DNA from: an uncultured Oscillospiraceae bacterium | Lineage (GTDB): Bacteria > Bacillota > Clostridia > Oscillospirales > Ruminococcaceae | Direction: 5' to 3' | Length of the DNA stretch: 64,000 nucleotides | Assembly: GCA_910589145.1 (NCBI GenBank) | Contig: CAJUSD010000016.1 | Span: 562 to 64,561 of the forward strand | In this document: positions 52,547 to 61,144 of the stretch, piece by piece | Numbering within the stretch: position 1 is the stretch's first letter | How the letters are laid out: each line of letters begins with the position of its first letter | The notes under the pieces: generated by a model | Databases searched by the model: none | Told to the model about the DNA's origin: nothing | The model's input: the letters and a program-made list of their open reading frames with translations, nothing else | Program-made: the position numbers and the translations under genes

Positions 52547-53284
52547 ATGCCGGACAAATCTACCCACACAGTTTCCCTGAATGGAGAGCAGATTCCTGTT
52601 GAAGCTATGCCGAAACATATTGCTATCATTATGGATGGGAATGGACGCTGGGCCAAAAAAAGGGGGCTGCCCCGCAATATGGGACATCGGCAGGGGGCAA
52701 AAACTTTTTCCGATATTGCTAAATATTGCCGGGATATTGGGATATCCTATCTGACAGTTTACACTTTTTCCACTGAAAACTGGATTCGCCCAAAAGAAGA
52801 AGTTGATTATCTCATGAATTTGTTGTCTGAATATTTAAATGATGTAAAAAAGCATGAGAAAGAAAATATTCGGCTTTGTTTTCTGGGTGAAAAAGGGCCG
52901 CTGCGTGAGGATCTCAAGAAAAAAATTTCCGATATTGAGGAAAGAAGCGCTAAAAACGACGGCATTACTATTAATATCGCCCTCAATTACGGGGGAAGGG
53001 ACGAGATTGTTCGTGCTGCCAGAAAACTTGCTGCACAAGGGATGCGCCCAGAAGAAATTACAGAGGAAACATTTTCTTCTGAGTTGGATACTGCTGCAAT
53101 CCCAGACCCAGATCTCCTTATCCGTCCCAGCGGGGAGCAAAGGTTGTCTAATTTTTTGCTTTGGCAATTGGCTTATACGGAATTTGTCTTTATGGACGTG
53201 CTTTGGCCAGACTTTACATCCGCTGATCTGAATGACGCAATTCTGCAATTTTCTCGACGTTCCCGCCGGTATGGCGGACTATAA
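52547..53284 (+). CDS. uppS: Undecaprenyl diphosphate synthase
   Basis: 245 residues, cis-prenyltransferase that makes the C55 lipid carrier. The catalytic motif is IIMDGNGRWAKKR and the late one RPSGEQRLSNFLLWQ. Start at ATG 52547 because AAGGAG is 6 bp upstream. Part of frr-uppS-cdsA. Confidence 0.96.
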   Translation: MPDKSTHTVSLNGEQIPVEAMPKHIAIIMDGNGRWAKKRGLPRNMGHRQGAKTFSDIAKYCRDIGISYLTVYTFSTENWIRPKEEVDYLMNLLSEYLNDVKKHEKENIRLCFLGEKGPLREDLKKKISDIEERSAKNDGITINIALNYGGRDEIVRAARKLAAQGMRPEEITEETFSSELDTAAIPDPDLLIRPSGEQRLSNFLLWQLAYTEFVFMDVLWPDFTSADLNDAILQFSRRSRRYGGL

Positions 53285-53310
53285 TATTCTTTCATTTAGG
53301 AGGTAGCGCC

Positions 53311-54147
53311 ATGAAACAGCGAATATTGTCCGCAGTTGTCGGACTGTTGATCTTAGCCGTTGTGCTGTTGGGCTTCAATACCCTGCTGCTTAATATGGTT
53401 ATCAGTCTGCTTTCTTTACTGTCGCTTTATGAGCTGTTTCATGCAGCCGGCTACCTTCGGCACCGTTCTTTAGTAATTACCGCTTGGGTTTATGCTGGAA
53501 TGCTGCCCTTTTTCCGAGAGTTTTTCGGTTTTGATTTTCTGCCATTGGTTTCTTTGCTGTATCTGCTGGCCTTGCTTATACTTCTGTTGCGTTTTCATCG
53601 TTTTATCCGTTTCCAGGATGTTTTGTCGGTGGGGGCGCTGGGAATTTTAATCCCAACTTCTTTTACTAATGTTGTTTTGCTCCGTAATAATTTAGGCTGG
53701 GCTGGAGGGGTATTTTGCGCCATGCTTCTTTTGGGCAGTGCGTGGTATGCTGATACCTGTGCCTATTTTACCGGAAGAGCCTTTGGAAAACATAAACTTG
53801 CACCTGTTATTAGCCCTCATAAGACTGTTGAAGGTTTAATTGGCGGCTTGGTTGGAGCAGTGGCTTGCAATTTGCTTATGGCGTTTCTTCTTTCTTTGCT
53901 GATGAATTCTATTGGCATTGATATTATTGTACGCTATGCGGCAGTTGGATGCGCTACTCTATTGGGTGCTGCTGCAAGCGTTATTGGGGATTTGGCGGCT
54001 TCCACAGTAAAACGCCAATGCGGTGTAAAGGATTTCGGCAATATTATGCCGGGGCACGGTGGAATTATGGACCGGTTTGACAGTGTTTTGCTTGTTTCTC
54101 CAGTATTCTACCTGTTTAGCTGTTTTGTTCCCCTAATTATAATTTGA
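53311..54147 (+). CDS. cdsA: Phosphatidate cytidylyltransferase
   Basis: 278 residues, about eight helices. The CDP-DAG synthase signature is present (STVKRQCGVKDFGNI, then GHGGIMDRFDS), making CDP-DAG for phospholipids. RBS AGGAGGT. Follows uppS by 26 bp; usually followed by dxr, here separated by a repeat and a small gene. Confidence 0.95.
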   Translation: MKQRILSAVVGLLILAVVLLGFNTLLLNMVISLLSLLSLYELFHAAGYLRHRSLVITAWVYAGMLPFFREFFGFDFLPLVSLLYLLALLILLLRFHRFIRFQDVLSVGALGILIPTSFTNVVLLRNNLGWAGGVFCAMLLLGSAWYADTCAYFTGRAFGKHKLAPVISPHKTVEGLIGGLVGAVACNLLMAFLLSLLMNSIGIDIIVRYAAVGCATLLGAAASVIGDLAASTVKRQCGVKDFGNIMPGHGGIMDRFDSVLLVSPVFYLFSCFVPLIII

Positions 54148-54224
54148 TTAGAAAGAGCATATATGTAGGGATAACCTCAGATAAGTATAGCCTAAAGCAG
54201 ATTAAAAAGGGTTGAGTCTAGGGG

Positions 54225-54475
54225 TGCAGCTTGCTGTACCTCTGAGAAGCTCCCCATTCACGTCTTGACGGTGGATTTTACGCCCTGATTGCGTTAAAAA
54301 TCTTTGTTAGGATTTTTGCCTTGCAGGGCATTAAATCCCGTTTGCGAAAGCAGAGTACCTTAAATGAAATAGTGAGTTTAGATTTTATAAAAAATCGCAG
54401 TAAAAATAGGAAGGCTTTTTCCCTCAGCGAATTCTAATTCGCTGAGTGCTATCTCCTGTCCAGCCAAAGGTGAAA
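54225..54475 (+). repeat. Composite of R2-type and R1 (copy D) repeats
   Basis: In the 453-bp gap after cdsA. First an R2 block, GGATTTTACGCCCTGATTGCG then TTAAAAATC; then an R1 block with TTTGCGAAAGCAGAGTACC, GGAAGGCTTTTT and the palindrome CAGCGAATTCTAATTCGCTG (54425-54444, 9-bp perfect arms). Two families side by side. No ORF. Downstream of it stands a terminator. Confidence 0.6.
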
Positions 54476-54536
54476 GTCAAGTTACCGGGCTTTTCCGTTA
54501 AATTTGAGCTAATTAAGATAGGTCAGAAAATTTTTT

Positions 54537-54568
54537 CGGAGACGCCGAAGGGGTGTCTCCGATTTTTT
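54537..54568 (+). terminator. Terminator after the cdsA gap
   Basis: A 7-bp stem CGGAGAC/GTCTCCG with loop of 11 and T6. It would end transcription from cdsA before the 158-residue gene. Confidence 0.7.
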
Positions 54569-54600
54569 CCACATAAATAATTGAAAAGAAGGCTTACATC

Positions 54601-55077
54601 ATGACACATGAAGAAAAAAGGCGGATATTGGAAGAATTGGGTATACCAGGTGATTCGGCTGAATTTTATCTGGGGTTGGAATCAGATATATGGGCAATTT
54701 TGCCTGTGTTCCGTCTTTTAAAGCCATTAAACGACGACCTTATTTTTTACCAGGGAGAGTATAAAAGGCTCATTGAAAGATATAGGGAAGAAGGCAGGCT
54801 GGTAGAACGTATGCCGGAAGAAGCAAGGCTGATAGAGTCCGGCGCTTCCCCTGAAGATATTGAGAAGCTGGCCTATAGCCTGACACTTCAAGCATATGAA
54901 ATGCTCCTATACCGTATGGATGACAGGGGAGGGGCGGAAAGCCCGGCGGATGATGACACAAAAGAAGCGTATGAGAAATGCGGTTATTGGAAGCTTGTGG
55001 AAATGTCGCAGGATGGGAAACCAACAGGAAGATATCTAAATACAGTCCATGGGTACCTGCCGTTTTCCTTGCTGTAG
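54601..55077 (+). CDS. Hypothetical protein inserted before dxr
   Basis: 158 residues, cytoplasmic, mostly helical and acidic (HEEKRRILEELGIPGDSAEF, then LIERYREEGRLVERMPEEAR). I recognise no family. RBS AGAAGG is modest. It ends 28 bp before dxr, so it may share its transcript. It and the repeat before it separate cdsA from dxr, genes that normally adjoin; it may be a lineage-specific addition. Confidence 0.65.
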   Translation: MTHEEKRRILEELGIPGDSAEFYLGLESDIWAILPVFRLLKPLNDDLIFYQGEYKRLIERYREEGRLVERMPEEARLIESGASPEDIEKLAYSLTLQAYEMLLYRMDDRGGAESPADDDTKEAYEKCGYWKLVEMSQDGKPTGRYLNTVHGYLPFSLL

Positions 55078-55105
55078 TGAGTTTAACAGAAAGAAGATAT
55101 AATGT

Positions 55106-56287
55106 ATGAAACATATTTCTATCCTTGGTTCAACCGGTTCCATAGGCGTTCAGGCGCTTGACGTTTGCGAAAACCTGGGACTGTCGCTCAATGCCTTGAC
55201 AGCTAACCGCAATATTAAAAAGCTGGAGGAGCAGATCCGCCATTGTTATACGGTTATGCCGGCTGACAGCCGTCCCCGTTATGCGGTTACGGCTGATCCA
55301 ACACTATACCTTGATTTAAAGGGTGCCCTTGCAGACCTGTCGGTTCAGGTTTTAGCAGGTTCGGATGCAATTTGTGAAATGGCTGCTTTGCCAAAAAACA
55401 ATATTGTTTTAAATGCCATTGTAGGGATTGCAGGGCTGTGCCCAACTCTTGCCGCACTCCAGGCCGGAAAGGAACTGGCCTTAGCGAATAAAGAATCCCT
55501 GGTAACAGGTGGAAACCTTGTTTTATCTGCTGCGGAGAAAAACAACGTCCATATTCTTCCTGTGGACAGCGAACATTCCGCAATTTTCCAGTGTGTTCAG
55601 GGGCTTTCCAATCCGGCAGAAGTGGAAAAAATCATTCTTACAGCATCCGGCGGGCCTTTTTATGGGAAAAAGCAGTCGGACCTGGAACATGTAACGGCAG
55701 AACAGGCGCTAAAACATCCAAACTGGAGCATGGGAGCCAAAATAACCATTGATTCTGCTACCCTTATGAATAAGGGGCTGGAATTGATAGAAGCCTGCCA
55801 CCTTTTCCAGAAAAAACCAGAGGATATTGAAATTGTAGTACAGAGGGAAAGTATTATCCACTCTATGATATTGTGCAGAGATGGAGCGATCCTTGCACAG
55901 ATGGGCGCACCGGATATGCGGGTTCCTATTCAGTATGCTTTAACTTGGCCAAAGCGCGAGCCTTTGAAAACTCCTTTGCTTTCTTTTAAACAGTTGGGGA
56001 GGCTGACTTTTGGCGAGGCCGATGAGGATGCTTTTCTTTGCCTGAAAGCCTGCAAAAAAGCTTTTGATATGGGTGGACTGTATCCATGCATTGCAAATGG
56101 TGCAAATGAGGCTGCGGTTGCCGCATTTTTACAGGGGAAAATCCCGTTTTTAGAAATAGGCAGAACTGTTTGGGGAGCTTTGGAAAACCTTCATCCGGCA
56201 GGGAACGGTTCCAGCCTAGAGGAGATTTTGGAGGCTGACCATCTGGCAAGGGAGTATGCTGGACGGCGTTTTTCAGAAGTATGCTAG
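55106..56287 (+). CDS. dxr: 1-deoxy-D-xylulose-5-phosphate reductoisomerase
   Basis: 393 residues, second step of the MEP isoprenoid pathway. NADPH fold ILGSTGSIGVQALDV; active site region NKESLVTGG, PVDSEHSAIFQ and NWSMGAKITIDSATLMNKG. It pairs with ispG here, which gives isoprenoids used by uppS. Confidence 0.96.
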   Translation: MKHISILGSTGSIGVQALDVCENLGLSLNALTANRNIKKLEEQIRHCYTVMPADSRPRYAVTADPTLYLDLKGALADLSVQVLAGSDAICEMAALPKNNIVLNAIVGIAGLCPTLAALQAGKELALANKESLVTGGNLVLSAAEKNNVHILPVDSEHSAIFQCVQGLSNPAEVEKIILTASGGPFYGKKQSDLEHVTAEQALKHPNWSMGAKITIDSATLMNKGLELIEACHLFQKKPEDIEIVVQRESIIHSMILCRDGAILAQMGAPDMRVPIQYALTWPKREPLKTPLLSFKQLGRLTFGEADEDAFLCLKACKKAFDMGGLYPCIANGANEAAVAAFLQGKIPFLEIGRTVWGALENLHPAGNGSSLEEILEADHLAREYAGRRFSEVC

Positions 56288-56316
56288 AGGATAATCTCTG
56301 AAGGGAAGGCCAAATA

Positions 56317-56754
56317 GTGGATGCAAAACAAATGTGGGAAGATTTTATCAGAAAAAATAATTTGAATGATGTAAAATATGAAGCATGGGCTTTCGGCGGT
56401 GCACCGGATCGGTTGGCTGATCTGGTTCTGTGCAATAAAAAGACTGCAACTTCGTCAGCTTATGATTTATATACAATAGCAAATGAACCTCTGCCCCAAG
56501 CAGGAGGATATAGCGTTATTTTGGACAGCAAAGGGCAGGCAAAATGTATTATAAAGACAAAATCGGTCGTTGTACTGCCTTTCAACAAGGCTACAGAAAC
56601 ATTTGCTTTTAAAGAAGGAGAGGGAGGCAGGAGCCTGTCTTATTGGCAGACAGTCCATAAAGATTTTTTCTCCCACTGTCTAAAGGAAGCTGGACTTGCT
56701 TTTGAAGAAGAAATAAAAGTTGTATGCGAAGAATTTGAGGTTAGATATAAATAA
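56317..56754 (+). CDS. ASCH-domain protein
   Basis: 145 residues. The ASCH fold (RNA-binding-like beta barrel) is suggested by AWAFGGAPDRLADLVLCNKKT, SSAYDLY and the C-terminal YWQTVHKDFF. GTG start at 56317 with GAAGGGAAGG 8 bp upstream. In relatives it may be an amidohydrolase (N4-acetylcytidine) or RNA-related. It lies between dxr and rseP, which usually adjoin. Confidence 0.8.
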   Translation: MDAKQMWEDFIRKNNLNDVKYEAWAFGGAPDRLADLVLCNKKTATSSAYDLYTIANEPLPQAGGYSVILDSKGQAKCIIKTKSVVVLPFNKATETFAFKEGEGGRSLSYWQTVHKDFFSHCLKEAGLAFEEEIKVVCEEFEVRYK

Positions 56755-56902
56755 CAAATACATATTTGGAAACTCCTTTCCAAAATTTACAGCTTATTTA
56801 AGAATTTGCTAAAAAAACAGGTATGAATCTCTTTCTGTCCAGCGTATAATAAACCTAGTGAACAATTATTTTGCTTATAGAATGGGGAAAGGGGCCAATG
56901 TG

Positions 56903-57925
56903 GTGAATTTTTGGACAATTTTGCTTGCTGTTGCGGTTTTTGGAGCAATTATCCTTGTCCATGAGCTGGGCCATTTTTTGGCTGCGAGGTTGTTTCATGT
57001 TCGGGTGGCTGAATTTTCCGTCGGGATGGGTCCCGCTGTTTTTAAGAAAGAATGGGGCGATACGCTTTTTGCCCTTCGGGTTGTCCCTGTAGGCGGTTAT
57101 ATTCAGATGGACGGCGAGGATGAGGAAAGCGAAAATCCTAACGCTTTTTGTAATCAAAAAGCTTGGAAAAGGCTGATTATTATTTCAGCAGGAGCTATAA
57201 TGAACCTTATTTTGGGTTTGGCAGTTTCGGCGTGGATGGTTAGTGCACGGGGTTATGTTGGGACAACGCAGGTTTTGCGTTTTGAAGAAGGAGCGGTAAG
57301 CAGCCAGATGCTTCAAATAGGGGATTCTATTTATTCCGTCAACGGAACCAGGACGCGGATTGACAATGACATTGTTTATGCTCTTTTGCGGGATGATGAC
57401 GGGCTTGTAGATATGACTGTAATTCGTGATGGAAAAAAAGTCCCGATTCAGGTTCCATTTCAAACGTCTGAAATGGACGGTGAGAGGGTTATTGTTTTAG
57501 ATTTTAAAGTTTTAGCGGAAAAACATACATTTTTTAATACTGTCAAATACAGTTTTGGCTGGACCGTTTCTATGGTTCGCCAAGTTTGGCTTTCTCTATT
57601 CGATTTGATTACAGGGCGATATGGCTTTAACCAACTCTCTGGCCCTGTGGGAACGGCTCAGGCAATTGGTAAGGCTTCTACACATGGGTTAGCTTCACTC
57701 TTAATGATGAGCGGTTTTATTACGGTGAACCTGGGCGTTTTCAATCTTTTGCCACTTCCAGCATTAGATGGGGGAAGGCTTATATTTTTGGTTTTGGAAA
57801 TGATTCGCCGCCGTCCTGTTTCCCCTAAATATGAGGGGTATGTTCATATGGCGGGGCTTTTGCTGCTGATGACTTTAATGGTTGCTGTCACTTATCAAGA
57901 TATCCTTCGGCTGGTTGCTAAATGA
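56903..57925 (+). CDS. rseP: RseP-family site-2 intramembrane protease
   Basis: 340 residues. HELGH (first helix) and LPALDGGRL give the zinc site; a PDZ domain lies between (about 115-200). Start at GTG 56903 because AAAGGGG is 8 bp upstream and a -10 box TATAAT is at 56845-56850; the open frame to 56858 would leave almost no leader. Cleaves membrane-bound anti-sigma factors and signal-peptide remnants. Confidence 0.92.
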   Translation: MNFWTILLAVAVFGAIILVHELGHFLAARLFHVRVAEFSVGMGPAVFKKEWGDTLFALRVVPVGGYIQMDGEDEESENPNAFCNQKAWKRLIIISAGAIMNLILGLAVSAWMVSARGYVGTTQVLRFEEGAVSSQMLQIGDSIYSVNGTRTRIDNDIVYALLRDDDGLVDMTVIRDGKKVPIQVPFQTSEMDGERVIVLDFKVLAEKHTFFNTVKYSFGWTVSMVRQVWLSLFDLITGRYGFNQLSGPVGTAQAIGKASTHGLASLLMMSGFITVNLGVFNLLPLPALDGGRLIFLVLEMIRRRPVSPKYEGYVHMAGLLLLMTLMVAVTYQDILRLVAK

Positions 57926-57984
57926 TTTTAAATGTGTATGGTATTCGCAGCCGAACAGCTGCTAGGTGAGCAGAACCGGTAAGG

Positions 57985-58085
57985 GCTTTGTCCAATCCTG
58001 GCGGTATGAGTTTAGCAGAGTTGAACTGGTACTAGGGGGCTTTTTAATCTGTTTTAGGTGGTACTCATCGGGCTATGCCTGCACA
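57985..58085 (+). repeat. Short dispersed repeat R3, copy 2
   Basis: CTTTTTAATC (58040) and GGTGGTACTCAT (58057) repeat at the same spacing as at 24.94 kb. It fills most of the 189-bp gap between rseP and ispG. Confidence 0.45.
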
Positions 58086-58114
58086 TCAATTTTTTGACAA
58101 AGGATGATTAAATT

Positions 58115-59185
58115 ATGACGCTTCGTCAAAATACCAGGGTAATCCATATAGGAAATGCGGTCATAGGGGGAGGGAACCCTATTGCTATTCAATCTATGCT
58201 CAATGTACCAGCTTCAGATATTGTTGGAAGCGTAGCTCAAGCAAAACAGCTTGAAGCCGCAGGCTGTGAAATTTTACGCGCTGCAATCCCCAATATGGAA
58301 GCAATCCCGCTCATTGAAGCTATAAAAAAAGAAGTTAAAATTCCCCTTGTAGCAGATATACATTTTGATTACCGTCTGGCATTGGAAGCCGCTGCTGCTG
58401 GAATTGATAAAATCCGCATTAACCCAGGAAATATAGGTGGCGATCATTATGTTAAGCAGGTTGCTGATACATGTCGGAACAAGGGCATCCCTATCCGAGT
58501 TGGAGTAAATTCTGGTTCGGTGGAAAAGCATATCCTGGCCAAATATGGTTCGCCAACACCGGAAGCTTTGGTGGAAAGCGCTCTTTATCATATCTCTTTG
58601 CTGGAACGATGGGATTTTCATGATATAGCTGTATCTCTAAAATCCTCCAATGTTGGGGATACCATTGCCGCTTATCGTCTTGCATCGGAAAAGTGTAATT
58701 ATCCCCTTCATTTGGGTGTAACAGAAGCTGGAACGGAAAGGATGGGGTTGGTTAAGTCTGCGATTGGAATTGGCTCCCTTTTATGTGATGGGATAGGGGA
58801 TACAATCCGGGTATCTTTAACCGCTGACCCTGTGAAAGAGATTTCTGCTGCCAGGGATATTTTACAGGCAGCGGGTTTGGGGAAAGGGCCGCGGCTGATT
58901 TCCTGTCCTACCTGTGGACGAACTCAAATTCATTTAATCAATCTTGCAAATCAAGTGGAAGAACGTCTGAAAAATGTAAAAGCCCCTATTACTGTGGCTG
59001 TAATGGGCTGCATTGTAAATGGCCCTGGAGAAGCTAGGGAAGCTGATATTGGAATTGCTGGCGGAACTGGCCAAGCTTTGTTATTCCGCAAAGGCGAGAT
59101 TTTACGGAAAGTGCCGGAAAATCGAATTGTAGACGAGCTGATGGAGGAAATTGAAAAGATTTGTTCATCTTTTGTTAATGCTTAA
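58115..59185 (+). CDS. ispG: (E)-4-hydroxy-3-methylbut-2-enyl-diphosphate synthase
   Basis: 356 residues, MEP pathway [4Fe-4S] enzyme. Barrel domain from IGGGNPIAIQSM; C-terminal cluster domain with SCPTCGRTQ and VMGCIVNGPGEA. RBS AAAGGA. Flavodoxin or ferredoxin supplies electrons. Confidence 0.96.
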   Translation: MTLRQNTRVIHIGNAVIGGGNPIAIQSMLNVPASDIVGSVAQAKQLEAAGCEILRAAIPNMEAIPLIEAIKKEVKIPLVADIHFDYRLALEAAAAGIDKIRINPGNIGGDHYVKQVADTCRNKGIPIRVGVNSGSVEKHILAKYGSPTPEALVESALYHISLLERWDFHDIAVSLKSSNVGDTIAAYRLASEKCNYPLHLGVTEAGTERMGLVKSAIGIGSLLCDGIGDTIRVSLTADPVKEISAARDILQAAGLGKGPRLISCPTCGRTQIHLINLANQVEERLKNVKAPITVAVMGCIVNGPGEAREADIGIAGGTGQALLFRKGEILRKVPENRIVDELMEEIEKICSSFVNA

Positions 59186-59219
59186 TATACTAGATTGTCG
59201 TTTTACTGAAAAAATAGGA

Positions 59220-59248
59220 TTGATTTCTCTTTCCAAATGAAGTATAAT
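59220..59248 (+). promoter_or_regulatory. Promoter of the surface protein gene
   Basis: TTGATT, 17-bp spacer, TATAAT, 92 bp before the start. Confidence 0.6.
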
Positions 59249-59339
59249 ATGGAAAACCATTTGCAGATGTTATGATTGGCAATCAATTTTATCGTATCTG
59301 CATCAGGGTTATTATATCATTCCTTTATGGAGGTACTGC

Positions 59340-60476
59340 ATGACAAAGAAAAACCTATTTTACCCGGCTTTTGTACGCCGATTTTTAACAGCGTTCCTGA
59401 GCCTTGTAACGGCGGTTTTGGTGATACCGGGATTTTTGGCGCCGGTTTCTGCGGCGGAGGTAAAAGGATCACGGCTATTGATTCAGGTTCAGGGAGAAGA
59501 TGGATATCGCGTGCCAGAATTATCTATCTATTATTTGCCGCCCGAAACCCCAACAGGAGAAGAACCTAAATTTTTAGGCCGTACTGACGCAAGGGGGGAA
59601 CTGGTATTTACTGAACTGGAAGCAGGAGAATTTCAGTTTTTCTACAGTGTTCCTAATGTAAAAAGTAAAGTTCGGGTTCCATATTCTATTAAAGATATAA
59701 ATGGACGGCCTACTTTGACCATATCTGATCCTCGCTTAATAGGGGACAAGGATGCTGAAACAGTAGCGGAATCCTTTTTGCAGCTCGATATTGTAGGATT
59801 CCAGGTTGTGGACGCCCAGGGGAATTCTCTCCCCAATACCAAGCTTTTCTTTCGGAAATGCCCGACCGTTAATTGTAACAACAGCAGCGAGGATGGACAT
59901 GTAGAAGTTTTTACAACGATCACAGATCGGGAAGGCAACAGTGCCAGAGCAAATATGCTGACTGGAAGCTATCACATAAAAGCAACTGTTTATGATGAAT
60001 ATCATCGGGAACAGTTTTCAGAAGAAACTTTAATAACAATTGCACCTGAAGATGAGAAACAATCCCGCACAATCCCACTTTCCGGCATCAAACCTGTAGA
60101 GACAAGCCAGCCAACTTCCAGTGTGTTGACTCTTTATTTTGAAAATGAAAAGGGACATCCCCAGGCAGATATTCGCGTTGGCTATCGCGAGCCTGGAGAT
60201 GAAACTGATTATTGGCTTGGCTGTACCGATTCCCAAGGGAAAATTTCTATCTCTAATCTGAAAAAGGGAGAGTATACTTTTTTCTATTATCTTGATCCCT
60301 ATAATAATCAGAATTCAAACCGCACAGATTTTGAATATGAAGTGGAAGATACAATGGCTTCTGACGCTGTAACTGTTATTCTGCCTATCTCAGAAGTTGA
60401 TGGAGGAGTGTACAAAACTCCTTTGCAGAAATGGGTTATAGCTTCTTCAAAAGAGGAAGAAATTGACGCTGATTAA
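59340..60476 (+). CDS. Secreted protein with repeated Ig/transthyretin-like domains
   Basis: 378 residues. Signal peptide 1-39 ending PVSAAE, then three beta-rich units of about 100 residues with related sequence: LSIYYLPPET...DARGELVFTELEAGEFQFFY, then LFFRKCP...DREGNSARANMLTGSYHI, then VGYREPGDE...DSQGKISISNLKKGEYTFFY. These resemble CNA_B/prealbumin-like repeats. No LPXTG or TM anchor is present, so it is likely secreted. RBS GGAGGT. Not linked to a sortase. Confidence 0.75.
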   Translation: MTKKNLFYPAFVRRFLTAFLSLVTAVLVIPGFLAPVSAAEVKGSRLLIQVQGEDGYRVPELSIYYLPPETPTGEEPKFLGRTDARGELVFTELEAGEFQFFYSVPNVKSKVRVPYSIKDINGRPTLTISDPRLIGDKDAETVAESFLQLDIVGFQVVDAQGNSLPNTKLFFRKCPTVNCNNSSEDGHVEVFTTITDREGNSARANMLTGSYHIKATVYDEYHREQFSEETLITIAPEDEKQSRTIPLSGIKPVETSQPTSSVLTLYFENEKGHPQADIRVGYREPGDETDYWLGCTDSQGKISISNLKKGEYTFFYYLDPYNNQNSNRTDFEYEVEDTMASDAVTVILPISEVDGGVYKTPLQKWVIASSKEEEIDAD

Positions 60477-60547
60477 TTATCTATGGATTAGATGTTTTGA
60501 AACACGCGGGAGCGTGGTAAGTTGTTTTGTTTATATTCATTTTTTGG

Positions 60548-60576
60548 TTGCTTTTTCCGTTCTCATATGGTAAAAT
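60548..60576 (+). promoter_or_regulatory. Promoter of rplS
   Basis: TTGCTT, 17-bp spacer, TAAAAT with TG extension, 134 bp before the rplS start. Confidence 0.65.
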
Positions 60577-60589
60577 ATTTAGGCATTTG

Positions 60590-60705
60590 GTAGCCGCTGT
60601 GTTTTACAGTGGGGATTAGTGCCCAGTGAAAACTGTGACATTAAAGCGGGTATTCCTCTGCCGATAGAATCGGGAATGAATATCTGAAAACTTTTAGGAG
60701 GAAAC
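60590..60705 (+). promoter_or_regulatory. Candidate L19 mRNA leader
   Basis: The ~120-nt leader carries two potential stems (ACAGT...ACTGT and ATTCC...GGAAT). Firmicutes have a known L19 leader that controls rplS; this placement fits but the consensus was not checked. Confidence 0.35.
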
Positions 60706-60710
60706 AATTA

Positions 60711-61055
60711 ATGGATGCAATCAAATTAATGACGCAGGATTGTATGAAATCTGAACTTCCTGTATTAAACATCGGTGATACGGTTAAGGTTCACTGCCGC
60801 ATCAAGGAAGGTGAACGTGAAAGAATTCAGATTTTTGAAGGAACAATTATTGCTAAAAAACATGGTGGGATCAATGAGACTTTCACTGTACGCCGTGTAG
60901 CGTATGGATGTGGGGTTGAAAGGGTATTCCCGGTACATTCCCCCAACGTGGAAAAGGTAGAAGTGGTTCGTCAAGGCAGAGTCCGCCGTGCTAAATTGTA
61001 TTATCTGCGTGACCGTGTTGGTAAGGCTGCAAAGGTTAAGAGCACAATTCGCTAA
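60711..61055 (+). CDS. rplS: 50S ribosomal protein L19
   Basis: 114 residues. Signatures: GDTVKVHCRIKEGERERIQI and RRVAYGCGVERVFPVHSP. RBS AGGAGGA. Terminator follows at once, then lepB. Confidence 0.97.
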   Translation: MDAIKLMTQDCMKSELPVLNIGDTVKVHCRIKEGERERIQIFEGTIIAKKHGGINETFTVRRVAYGCGVERVFPVHSPNVEKVEVVRQGRVRRAKLYYLRDRVGKAAKVKSTIR

Positions 61056-61074
61056 TTACATCATAAGTAGCAGG

Positions 61075-61102
61075 AAGGGGACGTTTCGATGTCCCCTTTT
61101 TT
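61075..61102 (+). terminator. Terminator of rplS
   Basis: An 8-bp stem AAGGGGAC/GTCCCCTT with an 8-nt loop and T6. Confidence 0.8.
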
Positions 61103-61144
61103 GCATAGAATTTCGTTGCAGCATGGAAAGGAAACGGGATTGCT

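Noticed and set aside
4600..54475. CRISPR array or tandem repeat cluster
   Set aside because: Repeats are dispersed single copies in gaps, not a regular array with spacers.
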